Shown piece by piece: positions 33,664 to 43,269 of a stretch of 64,000 bases of DNA. Numbering within the stretch: the stretch's first letter is position 1; the number at the start of each line of letters is the position of its first letter. Under the pieces are notes generated by a model, which did no database searches, was not told where the DNA came from, and saw nothing but the letters and a program-made list of their open reading frames with translations. A program made the translations under genes and the position numbers. This stretch comes from Nitrosarchaeum sp. (GTDB lineage Archaea; Thermoproteota; Nitrososphaeria; Nitrososphaerales; Nitrosopumilaceae). The DNA lies in NCBI GenBank assembly GCA_002737445.1, contig NSIR01000002.1, positions 124,001-188,000 on the forward strand, read 5' to 3'.

Positions 33664-33856
33664 ATGCCGTTCCAGCAACTTTGTACTCACATTTCTTACA
33701 AGACCAAATGCCAACTGCATCTCTAGTAAATTGTTGAGAACCGCATTCAGGACAAGTTCTTTTTTCTTTTAATTGATAATGAATTTTTGCGTATTGTTTT
33801 CTAATTTTGATACCGTAACGTGCACCTAAACCTTTTAGTGATTTTTGTTTAGCCAT
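33647..33856 (-). CDS. rpl37ae: 50S ribosomal protein L37Ae
   Basis: 69 residues, KSLKGLGARYGIKIRKQYA at the start, then CPECGSQQF and CKKCEYKVAG, a C4 zinc ribbon. Placed 1 bp after Rrp42 and before Pcc1. It binds the large-subunit rRNA near the exit region. All features match the family. Confidence 0.95.
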   Translation of the reverse strand: MAKQKSLKGLGARYGIKIRKQYAKIHYQLKEKRTCPECGSQQFTRDAVGIWSCKKCEYKVAGTAYDVKL

Positions 33857-33857
33857 T

Positions 33858-34676
33858 TTATTTTCCTCCCTTTGTTGCTTGTTTTAACTTTTCTCTTATT
33901 GTTGCACCAACTTTAACAGATAATTCACCACACTTGATAATCTCCTCAAATGAAAATCCATTTGAACCTCCTTTTTGTAATGCACAAATATTTCCATTAG
34001 AATCAGTAGTTATTGTGATTCGGGCATCCATGCTATTCCATTCATCGCCATTTGGATCAACAATTATGTAATTTCCAATTTTACCCATTGTGACAGATAC
34101 TGGAATAGTATTAGTTGGAAGAGTAGATTCACCACCTTCAACTAAAGTTGGCACATCATCTTTCATTTCCCATTTAGGAGTTTTTGAAGAAAGCACGGCA
34201 GCTGTTGCAGCATATGAACATGCATCAAACAAATTTCCATCATAATCTACAACAACGTTATCTGCAAAGACACCAATTACTGATTTATTTTTTAAAATTA
34301 CTAGTTTAGAGAGATCAATCATGTGACTTTCTCTAATACCTCTATCAACGACTCTGGCTAATTCAATTACATCTGGTCCAGGAGGTCCAGTTTCTACACT
34401 TGGATGAGAAAGTGGTAATAATTCAGCTGTGCAAATAAAAATACCCTTATCACCCATGTCTGGAAAAGGTCTATCTGGTTGAATTTTAACACCACAGATA
34501 ACTTCGGTTTCACCCAGTCTTACACGGGCAGAACCATTTGCCTTTGGAATTGCATTTATTTCAATAACAAGTGGTCTGTGTTCATCTAGTGAACGTCCAT
34601 CAATTCTTTTTCCTTGTTCTAATAATTCAATAATTTGAGATTTCTTTAATTCATCTATTACAGTTGTAGATGCCAT
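33858..34676 (-). CDS. rrp42: Exosome subunit Rrp42 (RNase PH fold, non-catalytic)
   Basis: 272 residues: RIDGRSLDEHRPLVIEINAIPKANGSARVRLGETEVICGVK, then LSHPSVETGPPGPDVIELARVVDRGIRE, and a last KH-free RNase PH half. It makes the hexameric ring with Rrp41; the Rrp42 half lacks the phosphorolytic site but binds RNA. Starts directly at the Rrp41 stop with no gap. The order Rrp4-Rrp41-Rrp42 is the archaeal exosome operon. Confidence 0.96.
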   Translation of the reverse strand: MASTTVIDELKKSQIIELLEQGKRIDGRSLDEHRPLVIEINAIPKANGSARVRLGETEVICGVKIQPDRPFPDMGDKGIFICTAELLPLSHPSVETGPPGPDVIELARVVDRGIRESHMIDLSKLVILKNKSVIGVFADNVVVDYDGNLFDACSYAATAAVLSSKTPKWEMKDDVPTLVEGGESTLPTNTIPVSVTMGKIGNYIIVDPNGDEWNSMDARITITTDSNGNICALQKGGSNGFSFEEIIKCGELSVKVGATIREKLKQATKGGK

Positions 34677-35411
34677 TTATTTTTCTCCGTTTCCAAAATA
34701 TTTATCATTCAATGCTTTCTTTTGTAATTCATATACAATTTTACATCCATGAATTCCAGTTTCCACACATTTTTTATATTCTGCAGGAGTCAAAACGCCA
34801 TCTAATTGAAGTAAAGTAATTTTTTCAAGACTTGGCATATAACCAATTGGCATATCAGCTTGACCTGCTTGATCTTCTTCATTATTAACATCAAGAATAA
34901 TCGTGTCTGCAGCTTTACCTGCTGCACAAGATGCAACCATATCTCTCATTGGAATTCCGGCATCAGCAAGAGCTACAGAGGCTGCAGATAATGCAGCACA
35001 ACGAGTTCCTCCATCAGCTTGAAGAACTTCAATAAATACATCAACTGCAGTTCTAGGAAATTTCTCCAACATAACTGCAGGTTCTAATGCTTCTTTGATA
35101 ACTTTGGAAATCTCAATTTCTCTTCTAGATGGAGCAGGATTTTTTCTCTCAGTTACAGAGAATGGTTCCATGTGGTATCTAACTCGTAAAATACCAGTAT
35201 CCGTATTTGACATGTGTTTTGGATGTACATCACGTGGACCAAATACTCCAACTAAAATTTTATTATCACCAAATTCAATGTAAGCAGATCCATCAGCGTT
35301 TTTTAGTCCGCCAGCTTTAATCATAATTCGTCTTGGTTCGTCTACTTTTCTGCCGTCACAACGAATTCCATTTTCATCTAGTAGAACTAGGGTTGAGTCT
35401 CTTCCGCCCAT
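34677..35411 (-). CDS. rrp41: Exosome catalytic subunit Rrp41
   Basis: 244 residues. GIRCDGRKVDEPRRIMIKAGGLKNADGSAYIEFGDNKILVGVFGP begins the RNase PH domain; SRREIEISKVIKEALEPAVML follows; the catalytic acid lies in the DVNNEEDQAGQADMPI loop. It degrades RNA 3' to 5' with phosphate. Start overlaps the Rrp4 stop (TAATG), so it is translationally coupled. A full-length, normal family member. Confidence 0.97.
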   Translation of the reverse strand: MGGRDSTLVLLDENGIRCDGRKVDEPRRIMIKAGGLKNADGSAYIEFGDNKILVGVFGPRDVHPKHMSNTDTGILRVRYHMEPFSVTERKNPAPSRREIEISKVIKEALEPAVMLEKFPRTAVDVFIEVLQADGGTRCAALSAASVALADAGIPMRDMVASCAAGKAADTIILDVNNEEDQAGQADMPIGYMPSLEKITLLQLDGVLTPAEYKKCVETGIHGCKIVYELQKKALNDKYFGNGEK

Positions 35412-36091
35412 TACAATTCGCCTTTATATTCTAACATTTCTTTTATTTGCTCAGTCAAATTGGCAACATGTGCCTTTTCATCGACTAGTTGTATTGCTTT
35501 TTTAGCCTTTAATAATCCCTCGGGAGTATCACATGAAACCACTACCCAACCGTTTTGACCTATTGTGATTGCAGCACCAGTAGCCATTTCAATTATTTGA
35601 ATCATAGATCCTTTTTTTCCAATTAAACGTGGAACTTTACTAGTAGAAATTTTGACCAAGTGCCCAGAGTCAATTTTACCAAGATCTCTATCAGATATTG
35701 TAACAAGAGGATCTCGAGTTCTATCAAAATTAGCAATTCTGGCTGCAACGAGATCGCCTGTTTTTAATTTTGAAGAGAGTTCATCAGCGTGTGCAGAGAA
35801 ATCTCTACCAAAAACATCTTGAGCTGGTAAAAATCCCACATAACAGGAATTGATATCCAGTTCCCAGGATAGTGATGTGTGTGAAATTATCTTACCAATT
35901 ACAAGATCATCTATTTTTGGAATATATTTTCCAGTTAGCGGTATTACTTTAATTGAATCTTCGAAAATTTCTGAAATACCTATTACAGTTGAAATAATTT
36001 TATCACCTTCAAGGATCACATTTTGTTCAGGTCTGTAAGGGCCTGTCGTGATTACATCTCCAGGTATGACGTATTTTCGTTTACTTTCCAT
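35411..36091 (-). CDS. rrp4: Exosome RNA-binding cap subunit Rrp4
   Basis: 226 residues: an N-terminal domain, an S1 domain (about 65-140, LVIGKIISHTSLSWELDI) and a KH domain with PRLIGKKGSMIQIIEMATGAAITIGQNGWV near 150-180, the GxxG loop being GKKG. It caps the Rrp41-Rrp42 ring and feeds RNA into it. Its start overlaps the SBDS stop. Normal archaeal length. Confidence 0.95.
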   Translation of the reverse strand: MESKRKYVIPGDVITTGPYRPEQNVILEGDKIISTVIGISEIFEDSIKVIPLTGKYIPKIDDLVIGKIISHTSLSWELDINSCYVGFLPAQDVFGRDFSAHADELSSKLKTGDLVAARIANFDRTRDPLVTISDRDLGKIDSGHLVKISTSKVPRLIGKKGSMIQIIEMATGAAITIGQNGWVVVSCDTPEGLLKAKKAIQLVDEKAHVANLTEQIKEMLEYKGEL

Positions 36092-36777
36092 TACCTCATA
36101 ACCTCAACTGTAGCAGAACCCTTTGTTATAGAACCCAGTCTATCAATCACGTTTGGCCTTGCTCCAGCGGGTATTTCAAGTATTGCTTTTAAAGATCCAT
36201 TATTTTGCCAATCTTCTTTTTTTAAAATTCCTACAGATTTCAAAACGGCATATGATTGAGATGCATACTGTGCAGGAATTATTATTTCAAGATCAATTAT
36301 TTCAGATTTCATAGGGATTATGGAACGTAAATTTTCTACAATATCTTTTACTTGTTCATCCACACTTTTTTGTGGATCTATTGTAATTCTTCCATCCTTT
36401 AGTGCTTGTTCAATTCTAACTGGAGGGTGAGGTAAATGGGTTCTAGGATCAACGTATGTCTTGGCAATAAAAGAAACGATTTGTTTTCTCTTTTCATCAA
36501 GCATTTTACGTCTTTGTTCAGTGGTAAGATTGAGATCGCCTTTTGTAAGCATTATTTGGGCAATCTCATTGACATCTTCAGTTTTGAAAGCTTTGAGTAA
36601 CTTTTCAGATGAAGGCTTTGTGCCTTTATTGGAATCAGTATAGATTTCATCAGAAACCAATATTGCCGAGATATCTTTTTTCTTGCCAAGTTTAAAATCA
36701 AGCGCAGGATCAGGTTTTACCAAAATCTCAAATTTTTCCCCTTCATATGAATATCTAACCACAGTCACATCAGTCAT
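36091..36777 (-). CDS. sdo1: Ribosome maturation factor SBDS (SDO1)
   Basis: About 228 residues, three domains: N-terminal FYSH (TVVRYSYEGEKFEILVKPD), the central helical part and the C-terminal ferredoxin-like domain (KSEIIDLEIIIPAQYASQSYAV). SBDS removes the anti-association factor eIF6 from 50S subunits. I choose ATG at 36777; the frame opens at TTG 36798. A TATA-like box about 30 bp before 36777 supports the shorter form. It starts the exosome superoperon, divergent from rpoD. Confidence 0.93.
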   Translation of the reverse strand: MTDVTVVRYSYEGEKFEILVKPDPALDFKLGKKKDISAILVSDEIYTDSNKGTKPSSEKLLKAFKTEDVNEIAQIMLTKGDLNLTTEQRRKMLDEKRKQIVSFIAKTYVDPRTHLPHPPVRIEQALKDGRITIDPQKSVDEQVKDIVENLRSIIPMKSEIIDLEIIIPAQYASQSYAVLKSVGILKKEDWQNNGSLKAILEIPAGARPNVIDRLGSITKGSATVEVMR

Positions 36778-36798
36778 TTCTGAAATATTGTATCCCAA

Positions 36799-36838
36799 TT
36801 TGGTATTTATCTATACGTAAAACCAGCTAGATTTTTAT
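36799..36838. promoter_or_regulatory. Divergent promoter between SBDS and rpoD
   Basis: Reading plus, TATTTATC (36804-36811) lies about 31 bp before the rpoD GTG. Reading minus, GATAAATA (same bases) lies about 30 bp before the SBDS ATG at 36777. One shared AT-rich core can serve both directions. Confidence 0.5.
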
Positions 36839-37504
36839 GTGGATTTTAAAAAATTTCTTCAAGATTTGTCTTCTTTAGAGGTAATTAACAAGGATAATCA
36901 AAAAATATCAATCAAGCTAAAAGGGGTTCCTTTACAGTATGCAAATGCACTTAGACGTATTTGTTTAAACGGCATTCCAATATTTGCTATAGATACAGTA
37001 GATATTATTGAAAATACTTCTATATTGCCTGATGAAGGTTTGGCACATAGACTTGGATTAATACCAATAAGAACGGATTTATCAAGATTTAATGAACCAA
37101 CAAAATGTGATTGTAAAACTGAAACAGGTTGCTCCAATTGCAAAGTCATGTTGGTCTTAGATTCTGGGGATTCAGACGTAACTAGAACCATTTTATCAAA
37201 TGAACTAACTTCTGAAGATGAAACCGTAAAACCAACTTCAAATAAAATTCCAATTATTCAGCTTGCAGCAGGACAAAGAATCAAAATAGAATGTTATGCA
37301 AGACTTGGTCGCGGAACAGAACATGCAAAATGGAATTCAGCAAATATTTCAGTGTTAACTGAAACTAACAAAGAGGATGAAAGAATACTTACCGTGGAAT
37401 CAACTGGTGCACTAAAACCAGAGCAGATAATCATTGCAGGTGTAGATGAGCTTAGTACTAGATTAACAGAATTTAAAGAAATAATCGGTCAATTAAAAGA
37501 ATAA
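36839..37504 (+). CDS. rpoD: RNA polymerase subunit D (Rpo3)
   Basis: 221 residues, RPB3/RpoA-like: ALRRICLNGIPIFAIDTVDIIENTSILPDEGLAHRLGLIPIRTD is the alpha-type assembly motif. A CxC-x5-CxxC zinc site (C90, C92, C98, C101) stands where eukaryotic Rpb3 has one. The ferredoxin-like Fe-S domain of many archaeal D subunits, normally after YARLGRG, is replaced here by about 25 ordinary residues, so no cluster is expected. GTG start. It pairs with subunit L to nucleate the polymerase. Confidence 0.95.
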   Translation: MDFKKFLQDLSSLEVINKDNQKISIKLKGVPLQYANALRRICLNGIPIFAIDTVDIIENTSILPDEGLAHRLGLIPIRTDLSRFNEPTKCDCKTETGCSNCKVMLVLDSGDSDVTRTILSNELTSEDETVKPTSNKIPIIQLAAGQRIKIECYARLGRGTEHAKWNSANISVLTETNKEDERILTVESTGALKPEQIIIAGVDELSTRLTEFKEIIGQLKE

Positions 37505-37517
37505 GCCGAGCATAGAC

Positions 37518-37525
37518 ATTATATT
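37518..37525 (+). promoter_or_regulatory. TATA box for the L18e-L13-S9 operon
   Basis: ATTATATT is centred 28 bp before the L18e ATG at 37550, predicting a near-leaderless message. Confidence 0.5.
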
Positions 37526-37549
37526 TGGGTTTTAAATCGTTTTAATCAC

Positions 37550-37897
37550 ATGACTAACCAAGTCGTAATACGCATGGCAAAAGAATTGAAGAAAGCATCA
37601 ACAAGTAATGATGCTCCAATTTGGGCAAAAATGGCAGAATATGCATTAAAACCATCCATTGCAAGACGTCATATCAATTTGAATCGAATAGCTCAATTAA
37701 CAAAAGATTCAGATACAGTAGTATTTCCAGGCAAAGTATTAGGAACTGGAGATATAGAACATAAAATTACACTTTGCTCATTTTCAATTTCAAATACAGC
37801 TGCCTCAAAAGTTTTAGAGAAAGGTGGAAAAGTAATCACTTTTGCAGATTTGATAAAAAAACATCCAACAGGTAAAGGAGTCGTTTTACTTGGCTAG
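37550..37897 (+). CDS. rpl18e: 50S ribosomal protein L18e (eL18)
   Basis: 115 residues: VIRMAKELKKASTSNDAPIWAKMAEYALKPSIARRHINLNRI, then FPGKVLGTGDIEHKITLCSFSISNTAASKV. It is the archaeal/eukaryotic eL18, on the large subunit. It follows rpoD, then L13 overlaps it by 8 bp. The order rpoD-L18e-L13-S9 is standard for archaea. Confidence 0.95.
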   Translation: MTNQVVIRMAKELKKASTSNDAPIWAKMAEYALKPSIARRHINLNRIAQLTKDSDTVVFPGKVLGTGDIEHKITLCSFSISNTAASKVLEKGGKVITFADLIKKHPTGKGVVLLG

Positions 37898-38351
37898 TCT
37901 AGAAAATGTTGTATCAACAGACAAACCAATTGTTGTAGATGCTACTGATCACATAGCAGGAAGATTATCATCACATGTTGCTAAATTATTATTAAAAGGA
38001 AATAGAGTTTCAGTTGTAAATTGTGAAAAAATTATGCTTAGTGGAACAAGAACTAACATAATTAGTCAATACAGAGGATTCTTAGAAGTTAACAGTGTCA
38101 TTCATCCAAGACATGGTCCAGTACACCCAAGACGACCAGATACAATCATGAAAAAAATGATTCGTGGAATGCTACCAAGAAAGAAACCATCAGGATTAGC
38201 AGCTCACAAAAGATTACGAACATACATTGGTTCACCCAAAGAATTAGGTTCATTTGAAAAAATTCAATTTCAACAAGCAAAAATTACAAGATCATCTGCA
38301 AACTATATGCCAGTTGGAGATATTGCAAAAATAATAGGATGGACAGAATGA
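37890..38351 (+). CDS. rpl13: 50S ribosomal protein L13 (uL13)
   Basis: 153 residues: IVVDATDHIAGRLSSHVAKLLLKGNRVSVVNCEKIMLSG then HPRRPDTIMKKMIRGMLPRKKPSG. uL13 organises 23S rRNA early in assembly. It overlaps L18e at its start and S9 at its end by 13 bp, so one coupled message covers all three. Confidence 0.96.
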   Translation: MASLENVVSTDKPIVVDATDHIAGRLSSHVAKLLLKGNRVSVVNCEKIMLSGTRTNIISQYRGFLEVNSVIHPRHGPVHPRRPDTIMKKMIRGMLPRKKPSGLAAHKRLRTYIGSPKELGSFEKIQFQQAKITRSSANYMPVGDIAKIIGWTE

Positions 38352-38797
38352 CAACACCAAAAACAGAAATTTATTTTGCAACAAGAAAAACATCTAGTGC
38401 ACATGTATACATTACAAAAGGACAAGGCAAAGTTAGAATAAACAACATACCAATTGAAATGATTCCACAGGAAACAGCTCGAGAGGTAATGTTAGCACCT
38501 TTAGAAATTACTGGAGAATTAAGAGATAAAATAGATATTTCAGTTAGAGTAAGAGGTGGCGGATTTATGGGACAAGCCAGTGCAACTGCAACAGGTATTT
38601 CAAGAGCACTAATAGGCTGGACAAAATCAAAAAAAGATCCAAAAGATCATCCATTCCCAAAATCAACTAGAGAAGATCTAAGACAGAGAATTACAGATTT
38701 TGACAAGTATCTGATTAGCGGAGATGCCCGAAGAAAGGAACCAAAGAAATTTGGTGGACCGGGCGCAAGAAGAAGAAAACAGAAATCATACCGTTAG
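38339..38797 (+). CDS. rps9: 30S ribosomal protein S9 (uS9)
   Basis: 152 residues, with RKTSSAHVYITKGQGKVRINNIPI at the start, SVRVRGGGFMGQASATATGISRALIGW in the middle, and the basic C-terminal tail FGGPGARRRKQKSYR, whose last arginine reaches the P-site tRNA. In other archaea RpoN and RpoK usually follow; here a sugar nucleotidyltransferase does. Confidence 0.96.
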   Translation: MDRMTTPKTEIYFATRKTSSAHVYITKGQGKVRINNIPIEMIPQETAREVMLAPLEITGELRDKIDISVRVRGGGFMGQASATATGISRALIGWTKSKKDPKDHPFPKSTREDLRQRITDFDKYLISGDARRKEPKKFGGPGARRRKQKSYR

Positions 38798-38800
38798 ACT

Positions 38801-39529
38801 GTGAAGGCTGTAATTTTAGCTGGCGGCAAAGGAACTAGAGGCAAACCATTTACAAATTATTTTCCAAAGGCTATGACGCCAATAGAAAATATGCCACTAA
38901 TTGATTACATTATAAAATATTTGAATTCATTTGATTTCATTAAAGAAATAATCATAATTTCAGATTACAATGGATTGGGAGGTCAAATTAAAAATTATTA
39001 TATTGATTCAAAAAATGGAAAAAAAATTACGTTTGTGCAAGATACACAAAGTGGAACCGCAGGAGATCTTTTACACATTAAAGATAAACTTGAGGGAGAA
39101 AAAGAATTTGTTTTATGGTTTGCAGATAATCTATGTGCTGTAGATCTAGTAAAAATGAGAAAAGTGTTCAAAGAAAAAAACAGTAGTGCATGTATTGCAA
39201 CTAGAACAAAAAGAAAAGAAGAAACAGGATTTGCCATAGTAAAAAATGGAATAATTGAGGAATTCAAAGAAAAACCAATTATCAAATTAGAATTATCAGA
39301 GTGTCTTGGAATTTACATTTTAGGAAAAGAGATAATTACACAAATTAAATCCAAATCAAAACAAAAACAAATCAATCTATCTTTTGACATTTTAGAAAAA
39401 TTATCTAAAGAGGGAAAAATTAGCGCTTTTGATATAGATGATAGAGAATGGATAGACGTAGAATCTCCAATGATTTTAGAAAGAAATCAAATTTTAGTTA
39501 AAAAAATTATAAAACAGATGGGATTGTAG
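38801..39529 (+). CDS. Sugar-phosphate nucleotidyltransferase
   Basis: 242 residues, N-terminal GxGTRxxPxTxxxPKxM type: VILAGGKGTRGKPFTNYFPKAMTPIE, with FADNLCAVDLVK as the metal/acceptor loop. It makes a nucleoside-diphosphate sugar (glucose, glucosamine or mannose type cannot be told). No C-terminal acetyltransferase. GTG start, 4 bp after S9. Convergent overlap with leuD of 23 bp. Likely feeds glycan assembly, possibly the GT2 at 25870. Confidence 0.9.
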   Translation: MKAVILAGGKGTRGKPFTNYFPKAMTPIENMPLIDYIIKYLNSFDFIKEIIIISDYNGLGGQIKNYYIDSKNGKKITFVQDTQSGTAGDLLHIKDKLEGEKEFVLWFADNLCAVDLVKMRKVFKEKNSSACIATRTKRKEETGFAIVKNGIIEEFKEKPIIKLELSECLGIYILGKEIITQIKSKSKQKQINLSFDILEKLSKEGKISAFDIDDREWIDVESPMILERNQILVKKIIKQMGL

Positions 39530-40091
39530 AATTTTTTTCAAATTCAGAAATTTCTTTCTCATAAAGTAATGTTTGAGATATATCATCCAATCCTTTCAAA
39601 AGAATTGTTTTCTTGTGTAAATCAATATCAAATGAAATTTGCTCAGAAGGAGTTTTGATTAATTGATTCTCTAAATCTATTTCTACTTCACCTGTTTCGT
39701 GCTGTATTTTTTCCACAATTTTTTCGCTTAAAATTATAGGTAAAAGTCCATTTTTGAAGCAATTACTGAAAAAAATATCAGCAAAAGAGGGAGCAATAAT
39801 TACAGAAAATCCATAATCCATTAAAGCCCAAACAGCATGTTCCCTACTAGAACCACAACCAAAATTATCACCGGTAACAAGAATCTCAGAGTTTTTGTAT
39901 TTTGGATTATTTAATATAAAATCAGATTTAATTTGTTCATCATCACCAAATCTCCAATTGTAAAAAAGAAATTTACCAAATCCAGATTTCTGAACTAGTT
40001 TTAGAAATTGTTTTGGGACAATTTGATCAGTATCTACATTTACTTTATCTAAAGGAGTGATTATACTTTTGAGGGTTTTAAAAGACTTCAT
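39507..40091 (-). CDS. leuD: 3-isopropylmalate dehydratase small subunit, bacterial type (LeuD)
   Basis: 194 residues: TDQIVPKQFLKLVQKSGFGKFLFYNWRFG near the start and [19 protein letters not shown] in the middle. This is the longer, bacterial-type swivel domain that pairs with bacterial LeuC. Together they isomerise 2- to 3-isopropylmalate in leucine synthesis. It follows leuC by 1 bp on the same strand. Confidence 0.94.
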   Translation of the reverse strand: MKSFKTLKSIITPLDKVNVDTDQIVPKQFLKLVQKSGFGKFLFYNWRFGDDEQIKSDFILNNPKYKNSEILVTGDNFGCGSSREHAVWALMDYGFSVIIAPSFADIFFSNCFKNGLLPIILSEKIVEKIQHETGEVEIDLENQLIKTPSEQISFDIDLHKKTILLKGLDDISQTLLYEKEISEFEKNSTIPSVL

Positions 40092-40092
40092 T

Positions 40093-41508
40093 TTAATTCA
40101 AATCCATTTCTCTAACATCTACAAAATGTCCTGCAATAGCAGCGGCAGCTGCCATTACGGGACTTACCAAATGAGTTCTTCCACCAGTACCTTGTCTACC
40201 TTCAAAATTTCTATTAGAAGTACTTGCACATCTTTCACCTGGAGATAAGATATCAGGATTCATTCCAAGACACATACTACATCCAGAATCTCTCCATTCA
40301 AAATTTGCATCTGTAAAAATTTTATCAAGACCCAATTCTTCAGCTTGTTTTTTCACCATCTGGGAACCGGGAACTACCATTGCGCTGACATGTGGTGATA
40401 ATTTCTTTCCTTTAACAACTTTGGATGCTTCAATTAAATCCTCCAATCTTGCATTTGTGCATGAACCAATAAACACTCTATCTATTTTTATTTCAGTGAT
40501 TGGAGTTCCAGGTGTAAGTGCCATATATTCAAGTGCTTTTTCAGCACCTTTCTTTTGATTGGGATCACCTTTTGAGTAATCTTCTGGAAATGGAACTGAT
40601 TCAGTTACATCACAAGTCATTCCAGGATTAGTACCCCAACTTACTTGAGGTGCAATATCATCAATATGCAAAGTAAAACTTTTTGCAAATTTTGCATCAT
40701 GATCAGTTTTGAGATTTTCTCGCCATAAAGAAACTAGTGATTCATAATTTTTTGGAGTGTATTCCCTACCTCGAAGATATTCAAATGTTTTCTCATCAGA
40801 TGCAATTAAACCTGCACGTGCACCTGCCTCAATAGACATGTTACATATGGTCATTCTTTGCTCCATTGATAGATCACTGATTCCTTGACCTCTGTATTCA
40901 ATGACAGTTCCATTACCCCCTGAAGTGCCGATATGTTTGATTATAGATAATATGATATCTTTAGCAGTGACAGCATATGGATTTTTTCTTTTTCCTTCAA
41001 CTCTAATTTCAAAAGGCATAGGTTTTTCCAGCCAGAGAGTTTGAGATGCCAAAACATGTTCTACTTCACTTGTCCCTATTCCAAATGCCAATGCACCAAA
41101 AGCTCCATGTGTTGAAGTGTGACTATCACCACAAACAATTGTACTTCCAGGTAACGTGATTCCTAATTGCGGTCCAATAACATGAACGATTCCCTGATTA
41201 CTACTATGAATATCAAATAATTTAATTCCAAAATCCTTACAGTTTTTTTCCAGAGTTTGAATTTGTACTGCGGATGTTTGATCCAGTATTGGAAGAGTTC
41301 GATTATTTGTAGGAACATTATGATCCATTGTAGCAATTGTAAGATCAGGTCTCCTAACAGATCTATTATTCATACGGAGTCCATCAAATGCTTGAGGCGA
41401 AGTTACTTCATGAACAAGGTGTCTATCAATGTAGATTAATGATGGGCTGTTTTCTTTTTCAACAACAATATGTGCGTCCCAAATTTTTTCAAAAAGTGTT
41501 TTTCCCAT
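40093..41508 (-). CDS. leuC: 3-isopropylmalate dehydratase large subunit, bacterial type (LeuC)
   Basis: About 471 residues: [16 protein letters not shown] start, [50 protein letters not shown] and [12 protein letters not shown], with the three cluster cysteines. Bacterial IPMI type, with its own small subunit downstream. I choose ATG at 41508; the frame opens earlier at 41553. An unrelated-type pair follows upstream at 41516-43275. Confidence 0.95.
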   Translation of the reverse strand: MGKTLFEKIWDAHIVVEKENSPSLIYIDRHLVHEVTSPQAFDGLRMNNRSVRRPDLTIATMDHNVPTNNRTLPILDQTSAVQIQTLEKNCKDFGIKLFDIHSSNQGIVHVIGPQLGITLPGSTIVCGDSHTSTHGAFGALAFGIGTSEVEHVLASQTLWLEKPMPFEIRVEGKRKNPYAVTAKDIILSIIKHIGTSGGNGTVIEYRGQGISDLSMEQRMTICNMSIEAGARAGLIASDEKTFEYLRGREYTPKNYESLVSLWRENLKTDHDAKFAKSFTLHIDDIAPQVSWGTNPGMTCDVTESVPFPEDYSKGDPNQKKGAEKALEYMALTPGTPITEIKIDRVFIGSCTNARLEDLIEASKVVKGKKLSPHVSAMVVPGSQMVKKQAEELGLDKIFTDANFEWRDSGCSMCLGMNPDILSPGERCASTSNRNFEGRQGTGGRTHLVSPVMAAAAAIAGHFVDVREMDLN

Positions 41509-41515
41509 TTTAATC

Positions 41516-42001
41516 CTAGTCGGGTTTGTATTTGAATAAACCGCCAGATTCAATTATTTTTCCAATAATATCAGAAAAAGGTTTCATTTGGTATACTTTA
41601 TTTTTTGTTAGATTTTTGATTTCATTTGTTTTAATATCAATATCAAGTTCATCACCATCAGAAATATTGGAATATGCATCAAAATCAATTTCAATTGGTA
41701 ACAAGAATGCACCATCTACTGCATTTCTATAAAATATTCTTGCAAATGAAAGAGCAAGTACCGCTTTTATTCCAGAATGTGAAAGTGCGATTGGCGCATG
41801 TTCACGAGATGAACCGCAACCAAAATTTCTTCCAGATAAAATAAAATCGCCTTCTTTGACCTTTGAATGAAAATCAGGATCAAGTCCTTCCATTGCATGC
41901 AATGCAAGTTCAGCATAATCATGTACTTTGAGATACTGTCCAGGTATAATGACGTCCGTATCAATATTGTCCCTTTCATATTTTATGACGTTACCTTTCA
42001 T
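41516..42001 (-). CDS. Archaeal-type isomerase small subunit (IPMI/homoaconitase)
   Basis: 161 residues: [25 protein letters not shown] near residue 8-32, and [22 protein letters not shown]. This is the short archaeal swivel domain. The substrate loop reads YLKV; in Methanocaldococcus the IPMI form reads YLVY and the homoaconitase form YLRT, so a basic residue here leans towards homoaconitase. Coupled to the large subunit by ATGA. Confidence 0.88.
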   Translation of the reverse strand: MKGNVIKYERDNIDTDVIIPGQYLKVHDYAELALHAMEGLDPDFHSKVKEGDFILSGRNFGCGSSREHAPIALSHSGIKAVLALSFARIFYRNAVDGAFLLPIEIDFDAYSNISDGDELDIDIKTNEIKNLTKNKVYQMKPFSDIIGKIIESGGLFKYKPD

Positions 42002-43269
42002 TTCAAATCCCTTGGATCAGTGATTTTACCAGTGACTGCTGATGCTGCAGCTACAAGCGGTGAGGAAAGATATGTTTGAGAGTCAATATGACCCATTCTT
42101 CCTGGAAAATTTCTATTTGTGGTACTGATGCAAATTTCATCTTTTGCCAAAACGCCCATGTGTGCACCACAGCAGGCTCCACATGTTGGAGGTCCAACAG
42201 TAACCCCAGCATCTAAAAATATTTTAAGCAATCCATTTTCCATTGCACGTTTGTAAATAGAAATTGATGCAGGTAAAATCTCAGTTCTAATCTTGACTGT
42301 TCTTCCTTTTAGAATTGTGGCTGCGGCTACCAAATCTTCGTATTTTGCACCTGTGCAAGAACCAATGTATGATTTGTCCAATTCTACAGATGGAGCTTCC
42401 CTAACTATCACAATATTTTCTGGAGAAAATGGTTTTGCTACAACTGGTTCCAATTCTGAAGATTCGTATTCATATATTTTTTCATATTCAGCATCATCAT
42501 CTCCATGAACTAATGAAATATTTGAAGCCCCTCGACTTGTCAGATAGTCAACGACTTTTTGATCAGGTTCTACAATTCCATTTTTAGCCCCAGCTTCTGT
42601 AGTCATGTTGCATAACGTCAATCTACTTTCAACAGACATTTCATTTATTCCACTACCACCAAATTGCATAGTTTTGTATGCTCCACCCTCAGTGCTTATG
42701 TCACCAATAATTTTCAAAATAAAATCTTTAGCCATTACATGTTCTGGAAGTTTTCCATTTAGCTTAAAGTATAATGCATGTGGAACCTTGAACCAAATTT
42801 TACCATTTAATAAAACATAAGCTACATCAGTATGACCCAATCCACATGCAAATGATCCCAATGCTCCAGTTGTGTTTGTATGAGAATCACCGCCAACATA
42901 AACTTCACCAGGCAATACCAGTGCTTCTTCATGTGATAGTGTGTGACAAATTCCATATTGACCCATACCATACTTGAAATGTTTTTCAATACCATAATTT
43001 TTTGTGAAATTAGATAATTTTACAATATTTTCAGCTGAGACTTTATCAGGAGATGGAACAAAGTGATCTTCGGCGACCCAGACTTTTGTTGGATCCCATA
43101 ATTTATCGACGTTAATGCCTTGTTTTTTTAATTTATCAAATACTTTGATTACACCTGGACCAGACACATCATGCATCATTACCTTGTCTACATTTGCAAA
43201 AATAACATCATCTGGGGATACTTTTTGCCTTCCTGAAGCACGTGCGAGTATCTTTTCAGTTATATTCAT
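41998..43269 (-). CDS. Archaeal-type isomerase large subunit (IPMI/homoaconitase)
   Basis: About 423 residues: ITEKILARASGRQKVSPDDVIFANVDKVMMHDVSGPG, EDHFVPSPDKVSAENI, VGGDSHTNTTGALGSFACG, IGSCTGAKYEDL and TCGACCGAHMGVL, with the cluster cysteines in place. It belongs to the archaeal LeuC/HacA branch, distinct from the bacterial-type LeuC downstream. ATG at 43269 preferred over the TTG at 43275. Confidence 0.92.
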   Translation of the reverse strand: MNITEKILARASGRQKVSPDDVIFANVDKVMMHDVSGPGVIKVFDKLKKQGINVDKLWDPTKVWVAEDHFVPSPDKVSAENIVKLSNFTKNYGIEKHFKYGMGQYGICHTLSHEEALVLPGEVYVGGDSHTNTTGALGSFACGLGHTDVAYVLLNGKIWFKVPHALYFKLNGKLPEHVMAKDFILKIIGDISTEGGAYKTMQFGGSGINEMSVESRLTLCNMTTEAGAKNGIVEPDQKVVDYLTSRGASNISLVHGDDDAEYEKIYEYESSELEPVVAKPFSPENIVIVREAPSVELDKSYIGSCTGAKYEDLVAAATILKGRTVKIRTEILPASISIYKRAMENGLLKIFLDAGVTVGPPTCGACCGAHMGVLAKDEICISTTNRNFPGRMGHIDSQTYLSSPLVAAASAVTGKITDPRDLK

